A DNA stretch of 64,000 bases from contig CM067086.1 of assembly GCA_034008185.1 (NCBI GenBank), positions 10,044,507 to 10,108,506 on the forward strand, read 5' to 3'. The position numbers and the translations under genes were made by a program. The DNA comes from Gorsachius magnificus (lineage: Eukaryota > Chordata > Aves > Pelecaniformes > Ardeidae). Of the stretch, positions 21,772 through 33,232 are shown one piece after another. The notes beneath the pieces are model-generated. The model did not search any database. It had not been told where the DNA came from and worked only from the letters and a program-made list of their open reading frames with translations. The first letter of the stretch is position 1. Every line of letters begins with the position of its first letter.

Positions 21772-24700
21772 CATCATACACCAAATGAAGCTTAACATCT
21801 TTTGTTCCAAGCCTTCCTTTCTATCCACCTCCTCTGCTACCACCTGCTATTACTCTTTGGGTATGTTTACACCACATATTGCAAACAGCCATGAGCAAGC
21901 TCTGCCCACGCTCCAATCTGACAGAAGCCATGTGATTGCACTGGCACCAAGCCTGAGCTAATAATCCCTCCTGAGATGGATTTTTTTCAGTGAATAGCAC
22001 AGGCAGGATGAGTGTATATCTACCCATACAGTATCAACATGCCCAAAGAGTAATCTATGCTGGGAATCTCTGTACAGGTCTGGAATCTTCTCATTCCCTC
22101 TTTCTTTTCACACACAGTCTTTTTCCCATGCCCTATAAAGAGATCTTGTACCTGCATTCGTAATCCCCACAGTCAGCAAAACTCTCCTGGAGTGGTATAG
22201 AGAATTACTGTTTTCATAACAGTCACTTGTTGGTACAGAGCATTTCAGAAGCGTTCAGTCCTAGATACTGAACTTTCTTCTCTACCAGTTTAAACAAGTT
22301 TTTCACCCAAAGATTTGACAAAACGATCCCATCATCCAAATCATACCATGTCCCCCTCCCTTTCTTTCTGCTGTTTCACTACTTTCCTTTGTCTTCTGCA
22401 TCAACACCCCTATGGCTCATCACCCTTCTTTGCAGCAATACCCATTATATCTCCTGGGTTCTTACCTGGCAGCTTCATGTTTTGCTTTTTAAGACCCCTG
22501 CCAGAGCATTATCCTGGGGTCTCACTGCTCCACCATATCCTTGACCTGCACCAGGGTGAAGACAAACCTGTAAATATCAGCATGACTGCAATGGTAAATA
22601 ACCTGGGCCTCCCCAGCGGGAAGGGAACCTTGAGATCCAAGGCCTTCTGGTGTCTGTAAGGACATATCACAGACTTTGCATTTCTTGAAATTTATTTTCT
22701 CTGATGTAGGGAGAAGCTGGGGTTTTCATATCATATTTTCAAACAATTTAAAGCTACCTAAACTCAGTGGGTTTTCTACTTTATTTTTGTTACCAGTTTA
22801 AACAAATGACCACACACCAAGATACGCCCAGTAGTTATCCACTCCACGATGGTTTTCTACACAATCCTCAGTCACTGACTCCTGTACTCAGACACTTTGG
22901 GTTGCTCAGGAGGTACACAGAAGCAGAATCAGGGCATGATCGTGGTTTCAGTACACTCAGTTATAAACTCTCGCTGAGCATTTACATACCTATTTCTCTA
23001 CATGTGCATAATGAGGAAGGGGGCCCATTGCTCAGTAATATGAAACTCCCTTCTCCACCCCAAATACTGGATAGAACCAGGAACAGTCTCAGCAAGAGGT
23101 ACTGATTTTAACATCAATTATTTGCATACTTGCATAGCATTTTGTATTAATGGGAGCTGAAAGAAAAGCCATCACTATTTTTCCAGGAGCTTTACTAAAT
23201 GGCTTTGCAAAAATTTAGCCCATAAAGAAAAGAGCCCCAATTAAACAGAAGAAACAAAAGAATGTAGCTCAAGAAATGAGACAAGTAAAGAGTGTGGAAG
23301 CATATCAAGAAGACAGAAATAAGACAAACATCTTACCTTCCTCAAAACCAGCACTGAAAATACTCCAAAAATTAACATTTTGTGTGTGCATCCTCACGGC
23401 CACATTTATTATCCTTGTCAACACCTTCCACAACAGTAAAAGGTTTTAAGTTGAGAAGATGCAGCATCACTTGATCTTTCTTCAAATCAGAGACTGCTAA
23501 TGAAAGACCTTGTAAAAGTTATGTGGAGTTTGTATTGGCAAAGGATTATAGAGATACCTTTCCAGAGCTTAGCAATAGCTCACGAATTGTCCATTGATGC
23601 AGGAAAAGGAAGCCAGGAATCCAAATACCACTCTACACTCTGTAACATTTTTTTTTCCATGGGCTGTTGTTTCAAGTGAACAGCTTTACTTCATGGTGAT
23701 AAAGGAAAATTATTTAAAAGCCACTTGATCTGTGTTGTCTCCATTCAAAAAGAATCTAACCTGATTTATTGTTCCTCAAATGGCTGAAACACTACTTTGC
23801 TTAATGTCATTAAAAACCTGATATCGGCACCCAGCCCTAATAAAAGTATCAGGAACATGGTAGTAACCTACCCATGGAGGGAAAATGAAGCTGTCATTTT
23901 TCAATATAATTAAACTTGGTTTAAAAAATCCAAAGGTCTGTAATATGAATTACACTAATTACTTCTTGTGGTTTAAACATTGATTTCAATGTTAAATTTA
24001 ATGGACTTAATGGATGTTGCTTTTCCCATCAGACTGGTGGCCGATGTTTGTCTTGTTTCTTGACCACTTATAGATTTCTGTTGACCCTTTAAACATATTA
24101 CAATTGGCAGCCTGTTCATTCTTCGTGCATGAGAGTACTACTATTACTTTCCATGGATAATCCCAGCTTCCATGTAACGTGTCTCTTGGAGTTATTTTTG
24201 GCAGCCAAAAGCATACATAGTCCAGGAAATAGAAAAAGAGATCATTGGACTAAATTTTCAGAAATGTGCAGGCAATTAATTTTGCCTGGGAAGTATGTGA
24301 AATCCAAACAAACATTAGGAAGTAGCAAAACGTGCAAAAATTCACAGGCCAATAGTGCTGCTGTTTGCTGCACACCAGACTCTTCCCTGCATTTGTTCAC
24401 TGCTGAGCAGAGTCAAAATGCAGGAGCAAGGATGCTAAGCATAGTTCTGAACTCCAACCAGTGTAAATGAGAAACTATTGGAATTACATCCATGGAAAAC
24501 ACTTTGGAGACTGAATCAGGTTCCCTCTTCTACTTTCTGCTTATCCAGAAAACACCAAAAGCAGTGCTTGGGTGGAACAAATTAAGAAATACATTACAAA
24601 TACTAAACTGTGGGCTTACTGTTGACTTAATGACAGAACCCCCATGGATTTCAAGGAGAGTCAGGTGAGATACACTTCATGTGTGATCTATGGAGAAAAG

Positions 24701-25722
24701 GATGATCTCTGTAGTTGGGCTCACATGCAGAAGGCAGTCTCCAAGGGTAATGGTTGATAATGCTTTGATTCTCATCAGGAGTTAAAATTAGTCAATGTTG
24801 GGTCCAGGCTAGACAATGTGACTTGTTCCGCTGTTAAGAACACAAAGCCCACGTTCTTCAGATCACAGGGTGTGCCTCCGTATGAGTTGATAAAGCACTA
24901 CGTGGGAGAGGAGGTCTAATCCTGAAGGTCCAGGTGAAAGCAGCGAGGAGTGCTGGTTGCTTCATGTTCTGGGAAACAAGGCCACTTAGAAATAAGTACC
25001 TAAATAAAGAATTTAGGAGAGGATTACCTCGTGTTGAAAACCTTGTTCTCCTAATATATCACAGTTGCTGAAGGCATCCTAGGCTAAGGTTAAAACAACA
25101 GCAGAATGCCTGTTTTCCCACCAGACTGTTTTTTACATTTGTTGTCCACAGACAAGGGAACATTGGTACCAAAAAGGAATCAATACCTTGAGATATTTGT
25201 ACTATTTCTTTTTCTGCAGCAGAAATTCTAGATGCTAGATAAGAGGCAGTTGGCAAGAATGGAAGAGAAGCCTACAAATATTTATTAATTCAGTCTATCA
25301 GGAAACCTATAACTGCAGCTAAGTCAAGTAGAAGAGTTTGCTATGGACCCAGTAAGACCAGTTGTGTCTCAGGACAACAGAATTATTACACATTTACCTA
25401 TGGGAGGCTTGTTACAGTGGTAATGCCGAGGAGGGATTATCATCCAGCAAAATGGTTTCCCTCTTTCTCTCTGTTTGTGGTATGTTCCCGAGCAAAGTTG
25501 CGCTGCTGTATTTGTCACTGGCTGGGCCTGAAACCGTAACTGGTATGGCTTTTAAAAGTGTAACATTAACACAGAGGAATTCTGCCAGCACCCAAAAGAC
25601 TGTTTCTGTCCAGAGACTAAAACATCTGTGCATAAGTAAAATACATATATATTATCCATATGCGGACTGAGAGATTTAACAGAGTCAAAACACACAGCTC
25701 TGGGAAAATCTTGTTATGTTAA
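21772..25722. other. Non-coding sequence, with a CNE-like block at about 23690-24120
   Basis: No gene is supported. Frames at 22315-22659, 22767-23105 and 24129-24470 (plus) reach 112-114 codons without a domain or splice context. The 23690-24120 part is AT-rich with several TAATTA-like sites and shows no simple repeats, as enhancer-type conserved DNA often does. A weak repeat-like core with 'cccccatggatttcaaggag' occurs near 24640. Confidence 0.45.
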
Positions 25723-25808
25723 GGGCTAAGTAATCAGCATGTATAAACTAGCATGATTTCATTGACAGCAGTGAAGCTCTGCTGATTCACATCAGCTGAG
25801 GAGCCTCA
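25723..25808. mobile_element. MITE-like inverted-repeat element, copy B (diverged)
   Basis: The right half 'ctgctgattcacatcagctg' followed by 'aggag' matches the right half expected for the family ('gctgatttacaccagctgag'). The left end 'gggctaagtaatcagcatgt' corresponds to the left arm with several changes. The overall length (about 86 bp) equals that of copies A and D. Confidence 0.55.
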
Positions 25809-26118
25809 TCTCATAAGTGTGTTTTTCTTTCTGTATGGGAGTTCACTCAGCCCAGAATTAAAAGAGTATATCATAATCCTCAAAGAAAAGGGAGAAGATT
25901 TTGAAAAGGTGATTTAATTCTTTCAGCTTAGGAATTCAAGCCAAATTAGAACACACTGGGTATTCCTGAACCAGATCCTACTCGATGGGGAAAACTTTTC
26001 GAGAAGTTTAGGAAAGTTTAGAAAAACTTAAAAGCCTTAAAAGCCTTTGGACTGAACTGCCAGTACTGGCCTCCTAGCCAGAGTCTAATGAGGCAGACAG
26101 AGCATGACCTATTATGTC

Positions 26119-26345
26119 TCAGATTTTGAACTGAGTTTTGGTGGATGTGTACTGGCATGTGGAGCTCCTATGTAAACTCTGCAATTTTATGATTGCATAA
26201 AGCTTTTGTACAGCTAGAAGATTTCTGAGTTCATAATGTGTGCCTTTCCAGACTGGGCAATAATGGTATTCTTGATTATTTTCTATCTTAAGATCAAGCT
26301 GCAGAGATGACAGGTTAATAAACACTTCTCCCTCCAAAGGTAACT
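26119..26345 (-). other. Exon-like stretch, unconfirmed
   Basis: On the minus strand, 'attatttttcttacag' just upstream of 26345 is a very good splice-acceptor match. The frame that follows is open for 75 codons to a stop at 26119-26121. Its start is acidic and hydrophobic (LPLEGEVFINLSSLQLDL). No known domain is recognised. No convincing donor or poly-A signal follows, so it would have to be a terminal exon or chance. Confidence 0.15.
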
Positions 26346-26982
26346 CTGTAAGAAAAATAATTAAGGAATGGAAGAAGTTGCAGAAAATGGCTCTGTAGTC
26401 ACCATTAATGGTCACAATCCCAAGTCAAACATATCCAGGCATCAAAACTCAAATCTGTTTTCACATTGGATGACGAAGACATGTTGGTATCATTACTCAC
26501 TCAACTTTCCTCTCTTCCTCTTCTTTCTAGCAAGTATTGACTCCAGACACCATATTACTTTTCAGAACTATTCAGATATTCTTCTAAGTGAGTAAAGTAC
26601 ACTTCCGTAGATTTATCCTTCCTCTTCCCCGCCTCTGAGCTATATATATTAACCAGCCCATGGACTTGCCTTGGGCCTTGTCCCTGGGAAGATGGCAGCC
26701 CCTCATTCCTGCAGGGTCTCACACAGACCCTGCTCAGGGCAGCAGTGCAGATGCTCATTATGATCTCTTCATGGGTGTATCCAATTTCCATATTACTTCC
26801 TCCCCACACTGAATATCACATTAAACTGGAGGCAGGAGTCCGAGAGAGAGATGTTTGAGCATTTACTTTAACACATCGCTGAAGTAAAATACATCCTATG
26901 GAATGCCATTGGTTCTGAGAGTGCTTTGCAAGGACAAAAATTTTGTGTGCTTGTAACTAGGGAGCACGGTGCAGGCAGCTGA

Positions 26983-27120
26983 GCTGGGGACTGGGAGCTC
27001 TGAAATACTGAGCAGGACTCCTGGCCCTGTCATTAACGCGGGAACTACTTGGGGTCAGCGCCGTGCCACTTTCTCCTTACTAAAATGAAGTAACTAATAC
27101 CATGTTTTCTCATCTCTTTA
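26983..27120 (+). mobile_element. MIR-family SINE remnant
   Basis: The left part 'ctggggactgggagctctga' and then 'caggactcctggccctgtca' match the MIR 5' block ('tcaggagacctgggttctat' / 'ctctgccactgac'). They are followed by 'gtgccactttctccttacta' and 'aaatgaagtaactaatacc', which match 'cagtttcc' / 'ctaaaatgggataataatac'. The order is correct and the divergence strong. Confidence 0.6.
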
Positions 27121-30100
27121 GGCATGAGGGAGGACAGATTCTTTAAAATAATGATTTTAATTCACAGTACTTAAAAATAGGCTCTTTACTCTATATGCTG
27201 GCATCTAAATAAAAGCAGCCTGACTTTGAGAGGTGCTAAGCATTTGCACCTCCCAGCAATGTGTACACGAGCTGTTTTAAAGATCTCCAAAGATACAGAT
27301 TTTCTTCCCTGCCAATACCATTTCTCTCTCCTTCAATATAATTTTATAGGCCATCCATTTTGACATTACATCAAATTAACACTAAAAACACACCTACCAC
27401 TTTGGATAGGGATTTTAAGAACCCACTCTTCACAAAGCACAAGGCAGGATGCCTATTTTGTGTTACAGACAAGTTCACATTTAACTTCGAACATGTGCAT
27501 AAGTCATGGAGAATTCATTTTGACTTCTGTGTTGTCCTGAACAATGACATTTTCCTGAATCAGGGACAAAGAAAGTAATTGGAAAAGCAGTGACAGCAGA
27601 ATGGATCATGTAATATGCAGTTTAGCAGGGGCATCTGTTTCTCTAAATGAAAGACCCCAATAGAAAAATAATAACCAAGAAGAAAATTTGTTCAGTAAGA
27701 TTTGAGAAAAACAAACAGAAAAATTTCCCCCAGATGAATTAGCCCATGGAGCCAGGAATGCTCAAGAAAAGGGATAGTGCATTGCTGTGAACTTATCTGA
27801 GCTTTTATATCTCTTCCATTAGGTAATTTTCAAGTAATGTTGATTTAGCAGTTTCAATTTCATTCAGAGGAGGCTAAACAATGTTAGATGTTAAAGTCTT
27901 CCTTTCAGGTTTGCTTTACAATTCACTATTGCTCTTTCTACTCTTAAGCCTGTGCTCCAATATATAACCAGTTATATATTCCTTATTAAAAATGTACAAT
28001 GTTTCAGAAAATTGAAATAGTTTTCAAAATTGTCCCCCACTGGTAATTCTGCATTTGATTGTCAAAAATGTTAATCTTTTCTCAAGCCTGAAATTATGAG
28101 CCAGGTTTATTGGTCAAAGGCCATAATAATTTGAGCTCTTATTTTATAAACTCATTTCTGCCGAGTGATATCCTGATAGGAGCAAGAATAATAAATCACA
28201 AACATGTCCCCCAAGATTGCATTGTAAATGTCAAACTAGACAGGAAATTGTAATTAAAGAAAGGAAATTGCTACAAAGAAGCACTTGATTTTAAAATGAG
28301 CTAAGCACAGAATTTTCTAAGCATTTAATTATAGACCAATTTCAACTGACTGCTTTGCTTTTGCAGTCATATTTCTTATTATAACTCTTCTACATAATAA
28401 CCAAATCCCCGTGCTTACACTGGTCAGGAGTATTACTACATAACACTGCATAAGCATGAGGATTACTAACTTTACAGGAACTATTATCATGTTTTAGTAT
28501 GATGGACAGCAATATCAGAATTTTAAATCAGTGACAATCTGATTTTAACTCAGCAACCGAGTGGGTATCTTTTCATAACAGCAACTGCACCTCTTGGCAC
28601 CTCACTCTTAAACAAGCAGCAGGACCTGTTCTGAAACACCTGGACTGACAAACGCCTGGATGAGTGAATAACGTGGTCAGGGACAGACACTCCGCCATCG
28701 CAAAAAAAAATCCCTGTTATCCACAACGGCTGCTGCGGTTCCTATCAATCTAGACAGAGCCTTTCAGTGCCATAAAAAAGGGTGCTATTCACTTCCTCTC
28801 CAATGCACGTAAGTCAGAAAACAAAGGATTTAGGGAAGAAAACAATACATTCTAGTAACACTAGACTAGCAAACCACTTAGCCTTATGGGTTGTTGTACA
28901 TTGAGCAATCAGGACAGCCTTTTGGAGCCCTAAATTCTGCTATTGACCCTTTGTTTTTTACTGATCTTCTGGTTCAAGAGAGTTAACAGGTCTTAAAAAC
29001 CCCTCTTCCCATCTTCTCAGCCAGACCCAGGAGTTAGTCCTCATTTTCCCAGCCATCTTTTTCTACTTCTCATCAATACTACAGTGGCATGAGTGGTAGG
29101 AATGAAGTGCAGTTCTCCTCTTTTTCTTTAGAATAGCCTAAACTTTATTGGAAGTAAAATATACTGTATACCAGCACAGCATATCTTTTTTTGATTTGAA
29201 AAGACAGATATGCAGAAAACTTTTCTACAAGACTGAAGCTGGAGAAAATCATGTTACACTGAATCCTCATTAGGACCTAGCAAAATTCACTGAATACTTG
29301 ACACTGCATATTTCCAACTAGTAAGGAATAAATCAAGATGCAGATGTGATCATTTGCACCCATAAGCTGACTGCAATGGAAATATTATGCTGCTGCAGGT
29401 GCAAGATGGAATTGGATAAAGCCTAGTCAACTGGCAGATACTTACTAACCAAGGAATTTACTTGTTGCCTTGTGAATCAATATAATGACCTAAAATTTAA
29501 CTACTCAAACGTTTAGGAGAGCAAGGTTAATAGAAGCATTCTGATCTTTTACTTTCCTAGGGAATAAAAAACATTAGAGTGGATGAAAACAGTGTCACAA
29601 CAGAAGCAGCATTTTCTTCAAAGTGCAGATATGTAATTGTAAAGTAATGTAGTAATTATTTGGCACAGTGTCTAAAGACCTCTTAAGTAGAATGGGGTTA
29701 CATTTTTAAGTATAACATGCAAAGGAACACAATCCACTATGTGCATCTGATAAAATAGGTGTCCTGTAGTCGAGCACAGTTTACTTGCAGATTTAATCAG
29801 TAACCAGAGTTCAGGTGGAGTGAGTGGACACAGAGAAACTGGCAATCTCAAGGGGAAAAAATGCACTAAATTGATTGGAAAGAGGTGTAAAGAAATAGGG
29901 CCAGTAAAAAAGATGTGTCTTGGCAAGAGAATATACAAAAAAAAATCCGTGTGAAAAAAGCCGCAAATGCTTTGAGGTTGCTTTCATTAGGAAGAACTGT
30001 TGAATTCAAACTAAATAAAGATGCTGTGGGTCAAGTACCATGCATCATCTTTGAGATACGTTCGTATGAAAAGGACAGAGATGGAGCATGTGTGAATAGG

Positions 30101-31699
30101 TAAGTGCTAAAAAAATGGGAAAAAAGTCAGAGGAAACAAGAAATGAAGAGTAAGTAATTTGTGGGAATCCTATGTGGACAGGGATATAGACAGAGGTGAC
30201 CAAAGGGTCCCAAAAGGAAGCAGAACCTCTGAAGAAAGGATTCAACCAAGAGATGGAAAACCAAGCACAGAATCCAAAAGGAAGAAGGAAGCAATGGATG
30301 TAAGGAAAGAAAAAAGAGAACAGGTTATATTCTTTGGTAAGGTCTGTAGCAAAAAGGCCGTATTTGCCACTGTGCCAGCCAGGAGGGCACATGGCTGGGT
30401 CAGCATGAATGACAGGTTTGTGACTGAACACAACCACTCTTTGCTTTGGCACACCGCTCATTTGCTGAATCTGAATTTTGGTATAACGCATCTCACAACA
30501 GCAAATCGGTACAGATGACATAAAACTTACTTTTTGGGTCAGGGTGAATAAATACATATCTATTTCTATTGAGCATGACATGAAGTAACAGTGACTGCAG
30601 AGAAGCTGAGGAAAAGGAGGATAGAGATGACGCTGTGATTGAATAAACAGCACAGAAAATAATCATGTCTAATAAAACATGCTCTTACCAGTGCACCTGG
30701 AGAATTCTCCTGCTTTACACAGAATTTTCCTCATTATTTCCTATTTCTGTTTTCCTTCATGGTTATGGCTTTGCCACAGAAGTGGCATTACTAACACTCA
30801 GCTTAAATCCTCTCAAGTTAGTTTCAAACCCAGAAGAGAGTGGCAATTTTTACAAAATCATAAATTAAGCTTCTCAGAATGACTGAATTACCTTGTAGAG
30901 CATTTTATTACCAGCAGAGAGCGGCTGCTCTGGCCAAGCTGCAGCCTGTGTCCAACAAGGTTCAGCCACACTATGGGGATAGTGCCAGCATTAGGGTCTG
31001 GGTGTTGATGAGATTAGGGCCAACACTTGGATGTTGCTTCAGATAAGGCTTCCATCAGCTAAACCTGGCATTTTTGTCACTTCATCTAATTGTTATTACT
31101 TTCTTTCTTGTGCATTTTTAATTTCCTCTCTACTTGCATTTATTTTTTATTTCTTCCTGTGGTAAATTCAACCTAAGCCTGCTTTTATAACCTTTTCTTT
31201 TTTTCAGAAAGGTCATTACCTGTGCTTAATTCAAGCAATCCTGTGAATACAACTATTTCCCTGCTTACTAGCGGTGGTAGCATGGCTTAAAACAGGCGTC
31301 AGCAGCACTGGAGGTGGCCCGCAGGTGAGCTCCGTCTGGGGCTCAGGGGTGACGGCACAGGGGATTCGCAGTGCCCAAAAAGGGGCTTGGCGAGGGGCAG
31401 GAGCTGCTGCCTGCCCACCCTCTCCTCTGCTACTCCATCCCCGGCACTGCCACCTGATAAGCGTCTTGTCTCTTTGGAAAGCAATATTTCCTGATTACTG
31501 ATGAGCTGCTAGTGGCACGGACAAATTTATTTTGGGAAAAAGAAATACAGTCTGGCATCCCCCTCTTGAAAGGCTACTCACCTCACTCAAGGTTTCCATA
31601 ACAGTAAGGTCAGGGAAGTAACACATCTCTCTGACAGGAAGATAGCACAATACATTTTCTGGCTCTATTACACCGTCTCCATGCAATCTGGACACGGCA
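27121..31699. other. Non-coding AT-rich sequence, with a CNE-like block at about 28020-28480
   Basis: No repeat family is recognised. The minus-strand frame at 30045-30653 is the longest in the window (202 codons). It is the mirror of a purine-rich plus-strand stretch and has no recognisable domain, so I do not call it a gene. The 28020-28480 part contains sites such as TTTATTGG, GCCATAATAATTTGAG and TTAATTA, with little simple sequence. Confidence 0.45.
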
Positions 31700-31775
31700 T
31701 TTCATGACTCGTTTGCCTCAGTTTCTCATTTGTAAAAATGAAGATAGAAATCCTTCTCATCTGTTTGGGCTCTAA
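31700..31775 (+). mobile_element. MIR-family SINE core remnant
   Basis: The segment 'tttgcctcagtttctcattt' followed by 'gtaaaaatgaagatag' is a close match to the conserved MIR block 'gcctcagtttcctcatctgt' / 'aaaatggggata'. The flanks have decayed beyond recognition. Confidence 0.65.
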
Positions 31776-33190
31776 GCCCCTGGGTATCAGCACGGTCTCA
31801 AATGAGGTTTTACGGCATGCAGCCTAGCAGCAGCTATGTCTTACTGAGGGCCTTGTTCCCTTTTAATACACACTTGAAACTTGTGTTACTGAAATGCTGT
31901 TTACATTTGTCATAGTATTCATTAAATTGTTAGAAATATCAGGTGAGATGACTAGTTGCAAAATTTGCAACCAGCACCTTAATAATAGTATATATCACAA
32001 GGGGGAGATGTTTAAAATGTTGTCTCTCAAGCACTTCAGGAGGAACTCCGTGTAGCACTCTCGCTCCCCCCGATTGCCAGCATACTGGAATATGCTGGGA
32101 TCACCACCACACAAACACATATTTATATTTCAGCTTAATAAAATGGCTTTTTTTTATAACCTGCAGTCTTAAGTACTTGCCATCAGGTACTCGTGCTCAC
32201 AGGGGAAGGATCCAGAATTACTTGGCAGGTATCGTTAACACAGCACAGGGAGTCATTAGTAGCAGCAGATTGTTGTGAATGTGCAGAATCAAGTCAGAGA
32301 CGCAGTAACATATCAAATGTATATGTACACACACACACAGAATGAGCGCATTTAAAAAGCCAATGCAACGCTAAAGCTTCTTCCAATGCACAGGAAAGGG
32401 AATTGCTTTGTTTATCGCCATCAGTACCCCTGTGAATCACAACCCATATCATTGGAGCAGATCAAAGGCCATGGCTTTAATTCCTCAGGAAAGTCCCACA
32501 TCAGAACAAACAGTCAAGATTTCAGGTGAAGCAAAAATTCCAACAAACGAAAATATCTAATTATATCAAAGTAACTTTTTGGGATATAGTCCCAGTGCTT
32601 CCTTTCAACCAAACCCTTTATAGCCCATGAAAGCACTTCAACCTTATAAAAATGAAACACAGTGATTATTTTTCAAAGATCTTGATCAAAATCAGCTTGT
32701 TCCCGCAACTTTTTTGAGACTGCTAGATCTCTATTTTCCATCATGAAGGCTGTAGTGCTCTGTCGCTTGTCAAATGCTGTGCCACACAAATATTTTAAAA
32801 CAAAAACATTTTCTCTTTCCTGAACTCATTTTCTTCCCTAATCAGTAACAGAAATAATCAAGTTGGTGAGCAAGGCTTGGCCTTGTGTAATAGCTCCATC
32901 ATGTCCATACCAGGGGTAAAAAAAATCAGGGTAAAATTTTGTGTTAAAGCATGTGTTCAAAATATAGAGAGATAAGACCCAGGGCAGACACTTGGGATAG
33001 ACAGATCCATAGATTTTGTAGGCTAAATGCTGAAATCACGCTGAAGGAAACGCTGTCCTATGAGAGGCGTGTGGGATTTATGCAAGATCGTCTGAGAAGC
33101 TACCGAAGCTGGTGGAGAACTGGCAGGCTCATTAATGCCAGCCTATGTTACTCAATAGCTGGTGCATTTTTCTACTTTTTTTTTTTCCAG

Positions 33191-33232
33191 GACATGGCTT
33201 TACTCTTTGAGCTAAAGTCTGCAGATCCACAG
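33191..33232 (+). other. Possible 42-nt exon, unconfirmed
   Basis: A long T tract ending in 'tttttttttccag' immediately precedes this segment, and 'ccacag' followed by 'gttgga' ends it. These fit an acceptor and a moderate donor. The 42 bases are open in the frame encoding DMALLFELKSADPQ (14 codons, divisible by three). Such pairs of sites are common by chance in introns and deserts. Confidence 0.12.

Noticed and set aside
24605..24670. Possible further copy of an archosaur inverted repeat ('cccccatggatttcaaggag')
   Set aside because: Only the central words match, and neither terminal arm is present.
30045..30653. Longest open frame in the window (202 codons, minus strand)
   Set aside because: It mirrors a purine-rich plus strand, which lacks the complement of stop codons by composition. 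The product is irregularly hydrophobic with no domain or signal layout, and no splice or promoter context is visible.
31322..31330. Perfect donor-like CAG/GTGAGC site
   Set aside because: No acceptor with an open frame lies at a suitable distance upstream, and isolated donor matches are frequent by chance.
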